The notes beneath the pieces are model-generated. The model was not told the DNA's origin. It saw only the letters and a list, made by a program, of their open reading frames with translations, and ran no database searches. The position numbers and the translations under genes were made by a program. A DNA stretch of 64,000 bases, from contig NZ_AQYG01000040.1 of NCBI RefSeq assembly GCF_000380485.1, forward strand, positions 1-64,000. The letters are read 5' to 3'. Positions 28,149 through 37,808 of this stretch are shown one piece after another (position 1 is the stretch's first letter; every line of letters starts with the position of its first letter). This DNA comes from Jongsikchunia kroppenstedtii DSM 45133. Its GTDB lineage: Bacteria > Actinomycetota > Actinomycetes > Mycobacteriales > Mycobacteriaceae.

Positions 28149-29606
28149 ATGATGGGAACCGTGAGTCTTGCTTCGGTGCTGCCCGGATCCGGCCTGGCGT
28201 TGCGCCGCGGTCGGCTGTCCGCAGTCATCGATGGCATTCCGGCCGATCGGGCGGCCGCCTTGCTCGCGGTACTCGCCGAGGCGGAACCGGCGGCCATCGC
28301 CGCCGTGATCGGGCAGCGGTTGGCCGACACCGGCGACACCCCGGCGCTCGCGGTGCTGGTCGATGCCGGCGATCATCTCGACCTCTTCGTCGCCGGTCTG
28401 GCGGCGGTGCTGGTCGATGCGGCGGGAGAGTCGCAGATCATTCGTGCCTCGGTGGAGACGGCGCAGACGCATCGGGTCGCCGCCGGTGCCCGGGTCACGC
28501 TGATCGCCGATGGTGGCGCCGGTCCGTCCTCCGCGATCGCGGAACCCACGGCCCTGCTGTCTTTCGACGCCGGGATGGTGCCGGCTCGGGGTCTGGTGAT
28601 CTGGACAGTCGTTGCAGCGGTCGGTGATTCGCCGACCGAGCTCGCGGTCCCGCAGATCAGCGCCCGGCTGGATGATCCGGCCGACTGGGACTCGCTGGAC
28701 ACCAGCCGAAAGCCGTTGGCGCAGCACGGCACCAGTCGGGTCGAGGGACAACGCCGGCGCGCCGCGGCGCCGACCCTGGTGCCGCCGAGTGACGATATTC
28801 CGGAGACCGGCGACGCCGATGCGGACCTGGCCAACGCCCGGACGCAGGTGTCGGCGGTGGACGTGGCGTCGGTGCAGCCGGTGGCGCAGTTGCAGATCCA
28901 CGGACTGCTCTGCCCGAACGGGCATATCAACGATCCGCGCCTGCAGTTCTGCGCGCGGTGCGGAATCCGGATCGACCGGATGACCGGGGCCCTGGTGCAG
29001 GGGCCGCGGCCGCCGCTGGGGCTGTTGGTGATCGACGATGGCGCCACCTACGTGGTCAGCAGCGATCTCCTCATCGGTCGTGACCCGGAGCCGACCGCCG
29101 AACGTCGCGGCGGTATCGCCGCCGATGGCGTCGGTCCGCTGAATTCGATTCGGCTGGCCGACAATTCAGGTGCGATGTCGCGGGCCCACTGCGAGATCCG
29201 GCTGGTGGAGTGGGATGTGCGGCTGCTCGATGCCGGATCGGTCAACGGGACCTTCGTCTGGCTGCCCGGGCAGCAGGGGTGGCGCCGACCGGCCCCCGGT
29301 CAGGACGTACCGCTGGTTCCGGGCGCGCAGATCCGCATCGGAAATCGCGCGATGCTCTTCGAATCACCACACGGCACAGCGCATTCCAGCTCCGGTCCGC
29401 ACCAATCGGCGCCGATCGCGTCGCCGCCCCCGATGCCACCGCCTCCGATGCCACCACCGGCCATGCCGCCGCCTCCGATGTCACCCCCGATGCCGCCGCA
29501 GCCGGGGCCGCCGCCCGGGTATGGCCCGCCACCTCCGGTGCCACCGCCCTACGGCCCGCCGCCCGGTTACGGCCCGCCCGGCTATCCGAACAGGTGGACA
29601 CCATGA
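28149..29606 (+). CDS. Zinc-ribbon and FHA domain protein with proline-rich tail
   Basis: A 485-residue protein. Residues 1-200 have no recognised fold. A zinc ribbon follows (CPNGHINDPRLQFCARCG, four cysteines in two pairs), then an FHA domain that binds phosphothreonine (LLIGRDPE, MSRAHCEIRL, GSVNGTFV), then about 80 residues rich in Pro, Met and Gly. It overlaps the next gene (a pseudokinase) at ATGA, so the two are co-translated. The pair probably forms a phospho-signalling module. GTG 28161 with a CATGAT box seven bases before it is an alternative start. Confidence 0.85.
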   Translation: MMGTVSLASVLPGSGLALRRGRLSAVIDGIPADRAAALLAVLAEAEPAAIAAVIGQRLADTGDTPALAVLVDAGDHLDLFVAGLAAVLVDAAGESQIIRASVETAQTHRVAAGARVTLIADGGAGPSSAIAEPTALLSFDAGMVPARGLVIWTVVAAVGDSPTELAVPQISARLDDPADWDSLDTSRKPLAQHGTSRVEGQRRRAAAPTLVPPSDDIPETGDADADLANARTQVSAVDVASVQPVAQLQIHGLLCPNGHINDPRLQFCARCGIRIDRMTGALVQGPRPPLGLLVIDDGATYVVSSDLLIGRDPEPTAERRGGIAADGVGPLNSIRLADNSGAMSRAHCEIRLVEWDVRLLDAGSVNGTFVWLPGQQGWRRPAPGQDVPLVPGAQIRIGNRAMLFESPHGTAHSSSGPHQSAPIASPPPMPPPPMPPPAMPPPPMSPPMPPQPGPPPGYGPPPPVPPPYGPPPGYGPPGYPNRWTP

Positions 29607-30424
29607 CCACGACCATCGAGGCCTTCGCGGACTACCGCGTCGTCGGCGATCTCGGCGGTGGCGGCCACGCGCATTACTACCAGGCCCTCACCCCGCAGCG
29701 GCTGCGCTCGCCGGCCGGCTCGGCACCGCTCGTCCACGCCGAACATGTTGTGCTCAAGGTGTACTCGACACCCTGCGGTGCTGAGGCGTTCGAGCGCGCG
29801 GTCCACGAGCTGCGGGCGTACGCCGCCGCCGGGTCGCGCTACCTCGCACGGGTGCACGACGCGGTGCTGCTGTCACAGTTCCTGTACGCGATGGAGTACT
29901 TTCCGCTCGGCTCGCTCGCCGGGCCGTCGCGTCCGGATCGGCGCCATGCGGTGCAGGCGCTGGCCGACGCCGCCCGCGGGGCCCACGACCTGCATGAGCA
30001 CGGGATCGTGCACGGCGATATCACGCCCGCTCGGATCCTGTTGACCGACAACGGCGGCCGACTGTCCGGCGTCGGGCTGACCCGCGTGCTGAGTTCGTCG
30101 ACCGCGGTTCTCGGCACCGGTCCGGCCGGGCAGCTCGACTACGTCGATCCGTCGACGCTTGTCGGCCAACGGCATTCGCGGGCGACCGATATCTGGGCGC
30201 TCGGCGCCTGCCTGAACCGGGTGCTGTCGGGTGAGAGCCTATTCGGCGATCTGCAGCAATTGTCTGCGCTGCAGGCGATCCGGACGATTCAGTCGACGAC
30301 GCCGGTGATCAGCGCCCGGTTGAGTGCCGCCGAACGCGATGTGGTCGGCGAGGCGCTGGCACCCGTCGACGATCGAGTGCCGACCGCCGCCGAGCTGGCC
30401 GATCGGATCGAAGGCCTGCTCTAG
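29603..30424 (+). CDS. Ser/Thr kinase-like protein, probable pseudokinase
   Basis: A 273-residue kinase fold. The glycine loop (GDLGGGGHAHYY), the VAIK-type lysine K52 and the helix-C glutamate E69 are present. The catalytic loop reads HGDITPAR (137-144), so the HRD arginine is Gly, the catalytic lysine is Thr and the asparagine is Arg; the DFG motif is SGVG with the metal aspartate replaced by Gly (156). It should bind nucleotide poorly and not phosphorylate. ATG overlaps the FHA stop. Convergent with the next gene; the stops overlap. Confidence 0.85.
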   Translation: MTTTIEAFADYRVVGDLGGGGHAHYYQALTPQRLRSPAGSAPLVHAEHVVLKVYSTPCGAEAFERAVHELRAYAAAGSRYLARVHDAVLLSQFLYAMEYFPLGSLAGPSRPDRRHAVQALADAARGAHDLHEHGIVHGDITPARILLTDNGGRLSGVGLTRVLSSSTAVLGTGPAGQLDYVDPSTLVGQRHSRATDIWALGACLNRVLSGESLFGDLQQLSALQAIRTIQSTTPVISARLSAAERDVVGEALAPVDDRVPTAAELADRIEGLL

Positions 30425-31833
30425 CCGGTGAATCCTTTGCCACTCGTGGACTCGTCGTGGTGGGTGTAGTCGAGCGAGACGTTGTGGTATTTCTCGGCGA
30501 CATGTTCGAGCTGACTGATCAGCGCCTTGACCCCGATGGGGCCCTCGCGGAACAGCCGCTTGCGGAGCAGGTCGATCCCGGGGACCAGGTCGCGTACCGC
30601 GGCGCCGCGAGCGGCCACCCGGGCCATCCCCTCGTATCCGAGTCCGAGCAGTTTGTAGTTGAGGCCCAGCGATTCGAAGACCGATCCCTCGACGAAGTCG
30701 TCGACCTGCGACGGGCCGAAAACCATTGCCAGCGGGGTGAAATAGAACCCGGCCGTCGTCGCCCGACTGAGTACGTCGGCACGATCCTGGATGAACTGCG
30801 GCCGATTGCGCAGCCGTAGTTTCATCACCTCGTGCTGGTAGTCGGCGAACGTGTCCACGACCTCCGCGCGCCACTTCGACGGCTCGCCGCCGCGCGCGAA
30901 GATGTAGTTGAGCGACTTGACCAGCTCCAGTCCGTCCTTGCAGCGCAAGCGTTCCGGGGCGCCGAGCGCCCACGACGTGTAAGCCGAGTACATCGCGATG
31001 TCGTCGAGCTGGCGTCGGGACAGCCGGCGCCCGAGCTGGTGATCGACCAGCCGGATCAGGACCGGGCCGTTGCCGAACCCGAGCAGCGATGACGCGGCGA
31101 TCGGCTCGCCGTAGGTGCGGTAGGTCTCCTCGCCCCATTTGCGCTTGAGTCCGCGGCTCACCAAGGCGTGCATCAGGCGTACCCGGATGACCGTGTGGAA
31201 TGCCTCTGAATCCCGTTGCATCACTTCGGGTGTGGTCATCAGGGCGAACATCCGCAGGGTCTCGATGTTGCGCCGCACGCCGTCGTTCTTGAAACGTCCG
31301 GTTGCTCCGGTGGCGGCGGAGATGTCGCCGGTCATCGCGGTCTCGAAGTAGGCCCAGCCGGCCGTGACGGCAGTGGCGGTCAGGGTCGCCGACGCGACGA
31401 GCAGCCGTCCCCGCTCGGCGGCTTCGCGGTCGAACCAGTCGGGGATATGGTCGAGGTGCTCGAACAGCTCGACCAGCTCCTGCGGCGGGTCGTCCACGGT
31501 GTCGATGCCCTGGGTGAGCGCCTGCTCGAACATCGGGCGTGCTGTGCGGGCGCCGATGCGCTCGAACATGTCGACGATGCCGATCATGTGCTCGTCGGCC
31601 TGCCAGAAGTAGTCGTCGCGAGCCCGGGTCAGATCGTTCGGGCCGAGCTCGGCGTCGATGTCGATCCACGGGCCGAAGAGGAACTCCTGGCTGCGCCGCC
31701 AGCGCGGCGCGAAGATGTCCCGGCCGGGCGGGATCGGACGCTGCGGCCGATCCTCGTTGCCGCGGCGGTTGAAGTCGAGGTCGGCCAGCGGGATCGAGGT
31801 GTCGATGGGGGTGTCCGGTGCCGTCACCGTCAT
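30421..31833 (-). CDS. MpaB/rubber-oxygenase family protein (DUF2236)
   Basis: A 470-residue protein of the DUF2236 family, which includes fungal MpaB and latex-clearing oxygenase. Conserved landmarks are TAGWAYFETAMTGDISAATGATGRFKNDG and the VIRVRLMHALV segment. The frame is open far upstream, but the ATG 31833 has GGAGG five bases before it. Members bind haem b and oxidise lipid or isoprenoid chains in actinobacteria; the substrate here is unknown. No signal peptide is seen. Confidence 0.82.
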   Translation of the reverse strand: MTVTAPDTPIDTSIPLADLDFNRRGNEDRPQRPIPPGRDIFAPRWRRSQEFLFGPWIDIDAELGPNDLTRARDDYFWQADEHMIGIVDMFERIGARTARPMFEQALTQGIDTVDDPPQELVELFEHLDHIPDWFDREAAERGRLLVASATLTATAVTAGWAYFETAMTGDISAATGATGRFKNDGVRRNIETLRMFALMTTPEVMQRDSEAFHTVIRVRLMHALVSRGLKRKWGEETYRTYGEPIAASSLLGFGNGPVLIRLVDHQLGRRLSRRQLDDIAMYSAYTSWALGAPERLRCKDGLELVKSLNYIFARGGEPSKWRAEVVDTFADYQHEVMKLRLRNRPQFIQDRADVLSRATTAGFYFTPLAMVFGPSQVDDFVEGSVFESLGLNYKLLGLGYEGMARVAARGAAVRDLVPGIDLLRKRLFREGPIGVKALISQLEHVAEKYHNVSLDYTHHDESTSGKGFTG

Positions 31834-32118
31834 GGTGCCTCCGAGGTCGATGAGACGAATAGACAAAAGCGTATCACCATCGATCCGGCTCGGACACCCG
31901 TCGAGTGGACACTCACGAACGCCGAGCGGACACTCACGCGCGTCGAGCGGACGGCCACGCCCATCGAGTGGACATAGCGGTCCGGTCGGTGAACATGAAT
32001 GTCCACTCGGCGTGCGTGAATGTCCGGTCAGCGGGATCGCGCCGGGTGCGGCTGCGGTGGCAGCCCTAGCGTTTCTGGAGAGACTCAAGGGCAACATCCC
32101 TTCGGAAGGAGAACCAGC
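31834..32118. repeat. 21-bp tandem repeats with inverted copy in intergenic space
   Basis: Units of 21 bp starting GAGTGGACACTCACGAACGC repeat at 31903, 31924 and 31945 with a partial fourth at 31966. At 31996-32025 the same sequence occurs inverted (TGAATGTCCACTCGGCG and on). The rest of the gap holds the divergent starts of the MpaB-type and KstD-like genes. No gene is seen here. Confidence 0.7.
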
Positions 32119-33660
32119 GTGGACTGGAATGAAGAAGTTGACGTGATCGCCGTCGGTACCGGTGGCGGACTGGCCGGCGCGTACACCGCCGCCCGCGAAG
32201 GCCTGCGGGTCGCCGTGATCGAGGCGACCGAGAAGTTTGGCGGCACCACGTCGTACTCGGGCGGCGGCGGCGTCTGGTTCCCGGTCAACCCGGTCCTGGT
32301 CGCGGCCGGAGCCGACGACAGCATCGAGGACGCGCACGAGTACTTCCATGCGGTCGTCGGCGACCGGACCTCGAAGGATCTGCAGGAGACCTACGTCGAC
32401 CGCGGTCGCACCGTGATCGAGTACCTGCTCGAGGATCCGGTCTTCTCGTTCATCGCCTACCCGTGGCCGGACTACTTCGGCAAGGCGCCCAAGGCGAAGC
32501 TGGACGGCATGCGCCACGTCGTCCCGGCGCCGTTGCCGCTCGACGAGGTCGGCGAAGAGCTGGCGTCGAAGATCCGCGGTCCGCTGGACAACGATCGCCT
32601 CGGGGTGCCGGCCGACAACAGCATGCTGATCGGCGGCCGGGCTCTCGTCGGCCGGTTCCTGATGGGACTCGCCAAGTACCCCAACGCTTCTCTGCATCTG
32701 AACACCGCGCTGGTCGACCTCGTCGCCGACGATGACGGCAACGTCGCCGGCGCGATCGTCGAGCGCGACGGCGAGCGGGTGGCGATCAAGGCCAACAAGG
32801 GCATCATCCTGTCGGCCGGTGGGTTCGAGCAGAATCAGGAGCTGCGCACCAAGTACGGCGTGCCCGGCGTCGCGCGAGACACCATGGGACCGTGGGGAAA
32901 TCAGGGCAAGGCACTCGAGGCCGCCCAGGCCGTCGGCGCCGACACCGACCTGCTCGACCAGGCATGGTGGTCGCCCGGCATGACGCATCCGGGCGGCGAG
33001 TCGGCGTTCGCGCTGTGGTTCACCGGCGGCATCTTCGTCAACCAGGACGGCAACCGGTTCGTCAACGAATCGGCCCCGTACGACCGCCTCGGTCGCGACA
33101 TCATCCGCCAGATGGACGAGGGCAGCGTGACGCTCCCGTACTGGATGATCTACGACGACAAGGAAGGCGAGGTTCCGCCCTGCAAGGCGACCAACGTCTC
33201 GATGGTCGAGACGGAGAAGTACGTCGACGCGGGCCTGTGGCACACCGCCGACACGCTCGAAGAGCTGGCCGCGAAGATCGGCGTGCCGGCCGACGCGCTG
33301 GTCGCGACGGTCGAGCGGTTCAACAAGTTCGTCGCCGCCGGCGCCGACGACGACTTCGGTCGCGGCGACGAGGCGTATGACCGGTCGTTCACCGAGGGCC
33401 AGTCGCCGCTGGTCAGCATCGATCAGGGGCCGTTCCATGCCGCGCAGTTCGGCATCTCCGATCTGGGCACCAAGGGCGGCCTGCGCACGGACACCAAGGC
33501 ACGCGTGCTGAACGCGGCCGGCGAGGTCATCGGCGGCCTGTATGCGGCCGGCAACACGATGGCCGCGGTCAGCGGTTACGTGTACCCGGGCGGCGGCAAT
33601 CCGATCGGCGCATCGGTGCTGTTCAGCCACCTGGCGGCGCTGGACATCGCGGGCAAGTAG
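32119..33660 (+). CDS. FAD-dependent oxidoreductase, 3-ketosteroid-delta1-dehydrogenase-like
   Basis: A 513-residue flavoprotein starting with GTG after GAAGGAGA. The N-terminal dinucleotide fold is VIAVGTGGGLAGAYTAAREGLRVAVIE and the FAD motif GGTTSYSGGG follows. Near the C terminus SGYVYPGGGNPIGAS carries the tyrosine-glycine pair typical of 3-ketosteroid delta1-dehydrogenases (KstD). KstD enzymes place a double bond in ring A of steroids. This copy may be KstD or a related flavoprotein; no other sterol genes adjoin it. Confidence 0.85.
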   Translation: MDWNEEVDVIAVGTGGGLAGAYTAAREGLRVAVIEATEKFGGTTSYSGGGGVWFPVNPVLVAAGADDSIEDAHEYFHAVVGDRTSKDLQETYVDRGRTVIEYLLEDPVFSFIAYPWPDYFGKAPKAKLDGMRHVVPAPLPLDEVGEELASKIRGPLDNDRLGVPADNSMLIGGRALVGRFLMGLAKYPNASLHLNTALVDLVADDDGNVAGAIVERDGERVAIKANKGIILSAGGFEQNQELRTKYGVPGVARDTMGPWGNQGKALEAAQAVGADTDLLDQAWWSPGMTHPGGESAFALWFTGGIFVNQDGNRFVNESAPYDRLGRDIIRQMDEGSVTLPYWMIYDDKEGEVPPCKATNVSMVETEKYVDAGLWHTADTLEELAAKIGVPADALVATVERFNKFVAAGADDDFGRGDEAYDRSFTEGQSPLVSIDQGPFHAAQFGISDLGTKGGLRTDTKARVLNAAGEVIGGLYAAGNTMAAVSGYVYPGGGNPIGASVLFSHLAALDIAGK

Positions 33661-33666
33661 GCAGGA

Positions 33667-33754
33667 CTCCCGACTGGGAGCGTGACGAAATACGGGCCGC
33701 CGTGGACACGATGTCCACGGCGGCCCGCTATGTTCACGCCCCCAGTCGGGGAGC
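33667..33754. terminator. Bidirectional terminator within nested inverted repeat
   Basis: A perfect 14-bp stem (GGGCCGCCGTGGAC at 33694-33707 with GTCCACGGCGGCCC at 33713-33726) lies between the convergent KstD-like and phoU genes. It is flanked by an outer imperfect inverted repeat (CTCCCGACTGGGAGCGTGA and its partner). It should end both transcripts. Confidence 0.75.
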
Positions 33755-34422
33755 TACTCGCTCGGCTTGCCCGCGAACTGTTCGGGGGTCTTGCCGGTCA
33801 CCTGGAAGATCACGCGCCGGCCGATCAGCACGGCGTGGTCGGCGAAGCGCTCGTAGTAGCGGCCCAGCAGGGTGACGTCGACCGCCGCGGCCACCCCGTG
33901 CTTCCACTCGCGATCCATCAGCACCGTGAACAGATGCTTGTGCAGGTCGTCCATCGCGTCGTCGTCCTCTTGCAGACGGAACGCGTCCTCGGGATCCTGC
34001 GTGGTCAGCACCTCGCGGGCGGTGTTGGCCAGTTGCACTGCGAGACGGCCCATTTCGGCGAAGTAGCCGTTGACCTCCTCGGGCAGCGCCTTGGCCGGAT
34101 GGCGACGCCGGGCGACCTTGGCGACGTGCAGGGCGAGGGCGCCCATCCGGTCGACGTCGGCGACGATCTGGAAGCCGCTGACGACCGATCGCAGGTCGCC
34201 GGCGACCGGTGCCTGCAGGGCGAGCAACGCGAAGGCCTTTTCCTCGGCCTGGGCCGACAGCTGGGTCACCTGCTCGTGATCGGAGATCACCTGTTCGGCA
34301 ACGGCCAGATCGGCCTGCAGAAGGGCTTGGGTGGCGCGCTCCATCGCGACGCCGGCCAACTCGCACATGTGCCCCAGCACGTCGTTGAGCTCGCCCATCT
34401 GTTCTACATAGACGGTACGCAT
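33754..34422 (-). CDS. phoU: Phosphate signalling protein PhoU
   Basis: A 222-residue all-helical protein with two PhoU repeats and metal-binding segments ([17 protein letters not shown] in the first, [30 protein letters not shown] in the second). PhoU links the Pst transporter to the phosphate two-component system and blocks the response when phosphate is high. It matches phoY2 in position. Kept on the opposite strand from pstB, now separated by four inserted genes. Confidence 0.95.
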   Translation of the reverse strand: MRTVYVEQMGELNDVLGHMCELAGVAMERATQALLQADLAVAEQVISDHEQVTQLSAQAEEKAFALLALQAPVAGDLRSVVSGFQIVADVDRMGALALHVAKVARRRHPAKALPEEVNGYFAEMGRLAVQLANTAREVLTTQDPEDAFRLQEDDDAMDDLHKHLFTVLMDREWKHGVAAAVDVTLLGRYYERFADHAVLIGRRVIFQVTGKTPEQFAGKPSE

Positions 34423-34489
34423 GGAACAACCTTACCCGCTGGTCAAGGGCGGTTCGGTCGACGCGGCGTGAACGGGCGATGAATAGGCG

Positions 34490-36502
34490 TCAGTCGCAGG
34501 AGGTATCGCCGGCGTTGGTGATCTGCAGGTCGTTGGGCAGCGATTCGCTGGTGCTGGTCTCCGGCAGCTGGGTCACGGTCAGCTGGGTGCCGCGGGCCGG
34601 GACCGATCCCACCGAGCCGGAGTAGTCGTTGCCGACGATGATCTCGACGCCCGACTTCACCGTGTGATCCGGCTGGATCGCGGCGCCCGGGAACATGCTG
34701 GCGAGCGTGGCCGCCGACTGCTGCTCGCCCGGTCCGTAGCGGACGACGGTCGTGTCGTGATGCTGTGAAGCGTCGGCGACGCCGCGGACCTCGAACCCTT
34801 CGTTCTCCAGGCTGTCCTGGACGGACTGCGCGAGGCCCTGAGTGCCGGTGCCGTTGAGCACCCGCACGCCGATGTTCGGCGCCCCGACGCTGGTGACCGC
34901 CGCCGTGATCGGGGGACCGGCCGGGGTGCTCGGCGCGGGGGCGGGCGCCGCGGAACTGGACGCGTTCTGTCGGCCGTTCTGCTTCTTCTTCTCGCCGGCC
35001 TCACCGGGCAGCGGCTTGTCGTCGATGATGGCGTTGAAGATGGCGTCGATGTCGTCGGTGCGCGGAATCTCGTTGCCGGAACCGTCTTCCGCGGTTCCCG
35101 AGGTCGGGACCGTCAGGAAGCTGACCCGCCCGGCGTCCAGGCCCTGCATCGAATTCGCCAGCTCCATCAGGTCATCGAGCTTGACGTTGTCGACGACGCT
35201 GTTCTTGATGAAGGTATTGAGGATCGACGTCATCTTGCTCGGGTTGGTGAAGACCTTGTTGGACAAGGCGCCGCGCAGCATCGCCGACAGGAACAGCTGC
35301 TGGCGTTTGATCCGCCCGTAGTCGCCGTTACCCTCCGTCTCGATCTTTCGGGCGCGCACGTAATTCAGCGCCTGCTTGCCGGTGACGTGCTGTCTGCCGG
35401 CTCGCTTGAGGATGTTGCCGAGCTCGTAGTCGTACAACGGCGTGGGCGAACAGACCTCGACGCCGCCGATCTTGTTGACCACCTGTTCGAAGCCGTAGAA
35501 GTCCATGCCGATGAAGTGGTTGATCTTCAGGCCGCTGATCTTCTGGATGACCTTGACCGCACACTTCGGTCCGCCGTCGCCGTAGGCGGTGTTCAGCTTG
35601 GCGTTCGTCTCCGCGGGCACGATCTCGTCCGTGTAGGTCTCGGTCTCGTTGTTCCAGGAGTCGCAGTCGGGTCGGTCGATCTGCAGATCGCGCGGGAACG
35701 ACACCGCCACCACTCGGCTGCGATCGGCGGGGATGTTCACCAGGATCACGGTGTCCGACCGGGCGCCCTCGGCGTCCGCGGTGGTGCCGGCGCCGACGCG
35801 ACCGTTCTGTCCGGTCCGGGTGTCGGTGCCGACGATCAGGTAGTTCTCGTCGCCGCCCTGACCGTCGCGATTACGGATGTTCGCGTCGTTGGTGTCGATG
35901 GCCGACACGTTGTGCCAGCGCCCGTCCGCGCGCACGACCTCCCACCACACGTACCCGGTGCAGATGATCGCGAAGACGGTGGCCAGCGCGATGGCGACAC
36001 GGACGCCCTGGGTGGCGAGTACGGATCCGTCGGCGTTGCCGACGGCTGCGGCGATGCGCTGCGGGAGCGGCCGACCGGTTCGACTCGAGGTGGCCGCCGC
36101 CCGGGTCCGCGGCGTGGTGGGTGTCGCCGGCGTGGCCGGGGCTGTGGGTGTAGCCGGAGCCGCGGTCGTGGGTTGGTCAGCCGGCGGTGGGCCGGCCGGG
36201 GGAGAGATGGGGCCGTCGACGGGATCGACCGTGACCCGCGGGATCTCCCGGGTCTGCTCGTTGTCGCTCTCCGGCACCGGACCCTGCGGTGCGCCCGGAG
36301 CAACCGGCGCGGCCGGGGGTGGTTCCGGAGCTACGGGGGGTGGTTCCGGCGCGGATTCGATCTCGCCGAGGATTTCGCGGACCGATCGACGGCGACCCGA
36401 TTCCGCGCGACCGGAGAGCGATCGCCGGAGGCCATCGCCCGGTTCGACCAGGTCTCCGGGGTGCGGCGGACGAATCTCGTCGCGTTCGTCGCCGTCGCTC
36501 AC
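34490..36502 (-). CDS. LytR-CpsA-Psr (LCP) family cell-wall ligase
   Basis: A 670-residue protein. Residues 1-160 are Pro/Ala-rich and cytosolic, a single helix follows (VRVAIALATVFAIICTGYVWW), then the extracytoplasmic LCP domain (VGTDTRTGQ, SDTVILVNI, SFPRDLQI, NTAYGDGGP) and a C-terminal LytR_C domain (GVRVLNGTGTQGLAQ). LCP enzymes attach arabinogalactan or other glycopolymers to peptidoglycan. GTG start with GAGG before it. Orthologue by position of Rv0822c. Confidence 0.92.
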   Translation of the reverse strand: MSDGDERDEIRPPHPGDLVEPGDGLRRSLSGRAESGRRRSVREILGEIESAPEPPPVAPEPPPAAPVAPGAPQGPVPESDNEQTREIPRVTVDPVDGPISPPAGPPPADQPTTAAPATPTAPATPATPTTPRTRAAATSSRTGRPLPQRIAAAVGNADGSVLATQGVRVAIALATVFAIICTGYVWWEVVRADGRWHNVSAIDTNDANIRNRDGQGGDENYLIVGTDTRTGQNGRVGAGTTADAEGARSDTVILVNIPADRSRVVAVSFPRDLQIDRPDCDSWNNETETYTDEIVPAETNAKLNTAYGDGGPKCAVKVIQKISGLKINHFIGMDFYGFEQVVNKIGGVEVCSPTPLYDYELGNILKRAGRQHVTGKQALNYVRARKIETEGNGDYGRIKRQQLFLSAMLRGALSNKVFTNPSKMTSILNTFIKNSVVDNVKLDDLMELANSMQGLDAGRVSFLTVPTSGTAEDGSGNEIPRTDDIDAIFNAIIDDKPLPGEAGEKKKQNGRQNASSSAAPAPAPSTPAGPPITAAVTSVGAPNIGVRVLNGTGTQGLAQSVQDSLENEGFEVRGVADASQHHDTTVVRYGPGEQQSAATLASMFPGAAIQPDHTVKSGVEIIVGNDYSGSVGSVPARGTQLTVTQLPETSTSESLPNDLQITNAGDTSCD

Positions 36503-36638
36503 AAAAACCTCGAAGATTCCCTACGCACCGTTATGCGTCTCGTACCGAAATGTCCGGTCCACGATACGTGTGGATCCGGGATGCCGACCAACTGTGGGGG
36601 CTGGATCACAGACCAGGTCGACGGGGCTTGCGCCGTGG

Positions 36639-37808
36639 TCAGCCTCCGGATCCGCCGTGCTCATCGGCCCCGATCGGAACCGCATCGTCCTCCGGGTCGT
36701 CCAGCCAGCCCTCCGGCAGCGCCACCGCCGCGGGGGAGCCCTGCCGGCCCCGCGGACCGTGGCCGTCCCGGGGGAACGGCGCGTCGGCGGGCAGCTGCCC
36801 GACCAGGTCTTCGAGCTGTGCGACGGTCTGCACCAGTGCGAGGTCCCGGCGCAGGTCCGACCCGACCGGGAAGCCGCGCAGGTACCAGGCGACATGCTTG
36901 CGGATCTCCCGCATGCCCTTGTTCTCGCCGTGGTGGTCGGCCAGCAGCTGCCCGTGCCGGACGATGATCCGGGCGACCTCGCCGAGGTCCGGCGGCTCCG
37001 GAGTGGCGGTGCCGTTCAGCTCGGCCGACAGTTCGGCGAACAGCCACGGCCGGCCGAGGCAGCCGCGGCCGATGACGACGCCGTCGCAACAGGTCTCGTC
37101 CATCATCCGGCGCGCATCGCCGGCCTCGAAGATGTCGCCGTTGCCGAGCACGGGGACCTCGGTGACATGCTCCTTGAGCCGGGCGATCTGGTTCCAGTCC
37201 GCGGTTCCCGAATAGCGCTGCGACGCGGTACGGGCATGTAGCGCAACGGCTTTGGCGCCCTCGCCGGCGGCGATCCGGCCGGCGTCCAGATGCGTGTGGT
37301 GATCGTCGTCGATGCCGACGCGGAACTTGACGGTCACCGGGATGTCGGTGCCCTCGACCGCGCGCACGGCCGCGGCGACGATGTTCTGAAACAGCCTGCG
37401 CTTGTAGGGGATCGCCGATCCGCCGCCCTTGCGGGTGACCTTCGGGACCGGGCAGCCGAAGTTCATATCGATGTGGTCGGCGAGGTTCTCGTCGACGATC
37501 ATCTTGGCTGCGGCGTAGGTGTATTCCGGGTCGACCGTGTACAGCTGCATCGATCGGGGCGTCTCGTCCGGGCCGAAGGTGACCATGTGCATGGTCGTCT
37601 CATGGCGCTCGACGAGGGCGCGGGCGGTGATCATCTCGCACACGTACAACCCGGAAACCGTTCCGGTGCGTGCGATCTCGAGCTCTCGGCAGAGGGTGCG
37701 GAAGGCGACGTTGGTGACGCCGGCCATCGGTGCCAACACCACCGGGCTCTGCAGAGTCAGCGATCCGATCTGCAGAGCCTCCGTCGGCGGGGCGGCTACA
37801 GCGGTCAG
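36639..37808 (-). CDS. dus: tRNA-dihydrouridine synthase, apparently CTG-started
   Basis: A DusB-like flavin enzyme that reduces uridines in tRNA. Motifs: VVLAPMAGVTN, MNFGCPVPKVTRKGGGSA (catalytic cysteine), ALHARTASQRYSG, VLGNGDIF and GVVIGRGCLGRPW. No ATG, GTG or TTG in frame precedes the GTG at 37742, which would cut off strand beta-1 (LQIGSLTLQSP). A CTG at 37808 overlaps the desA stop as CTGA and gives 389 residues with a complete barrel. I prefer it; GTG 37742 (367 aa) is the fallback. Confidence 0.85.
   Translation of the reverse strand: MTAVAAPPTEALQIGSLTLQSPVVLAPMAGVTNVAFRTLCRELEIARTGTVSGLYVCEMITARALVERHETTMHMVTFGPDETPRSMQLYTVDPEYTYAAAKMIVDENLADHIDMNFGCPVPKVTRKGGGSAIPYKRRLFQNIVAAAVRAVEGTDIPVTVKFRVGIDDDHHTHLDAGRIAAGEGAKAVALHARTASQRYSGTADWNQIARLKEHVTEVPVLGNGDIFEAGDARRMMDETCCDGVVIGRGCLGRPWLFAELSAELNGTATPEPPDLGEVARIIVRHGQLLADHHGENKGMREIRKHVAWYLRGFPVGSDLRRDLALVQTVAQLEDLVGQLPADAPFPRDGHGPRGRQGSPAAVALPEGWLDDPEDDAVPIGADEHGGSGG

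Noticed and set aside
30421-33630. A single 1069-codon frame spanning the MpaB-type gene and the antisense of the KstD-like gene
   Set aside because: Only the part from ATG 31833 matches a family and has a ribosome site; the upstream part is antisense to a clear gene.
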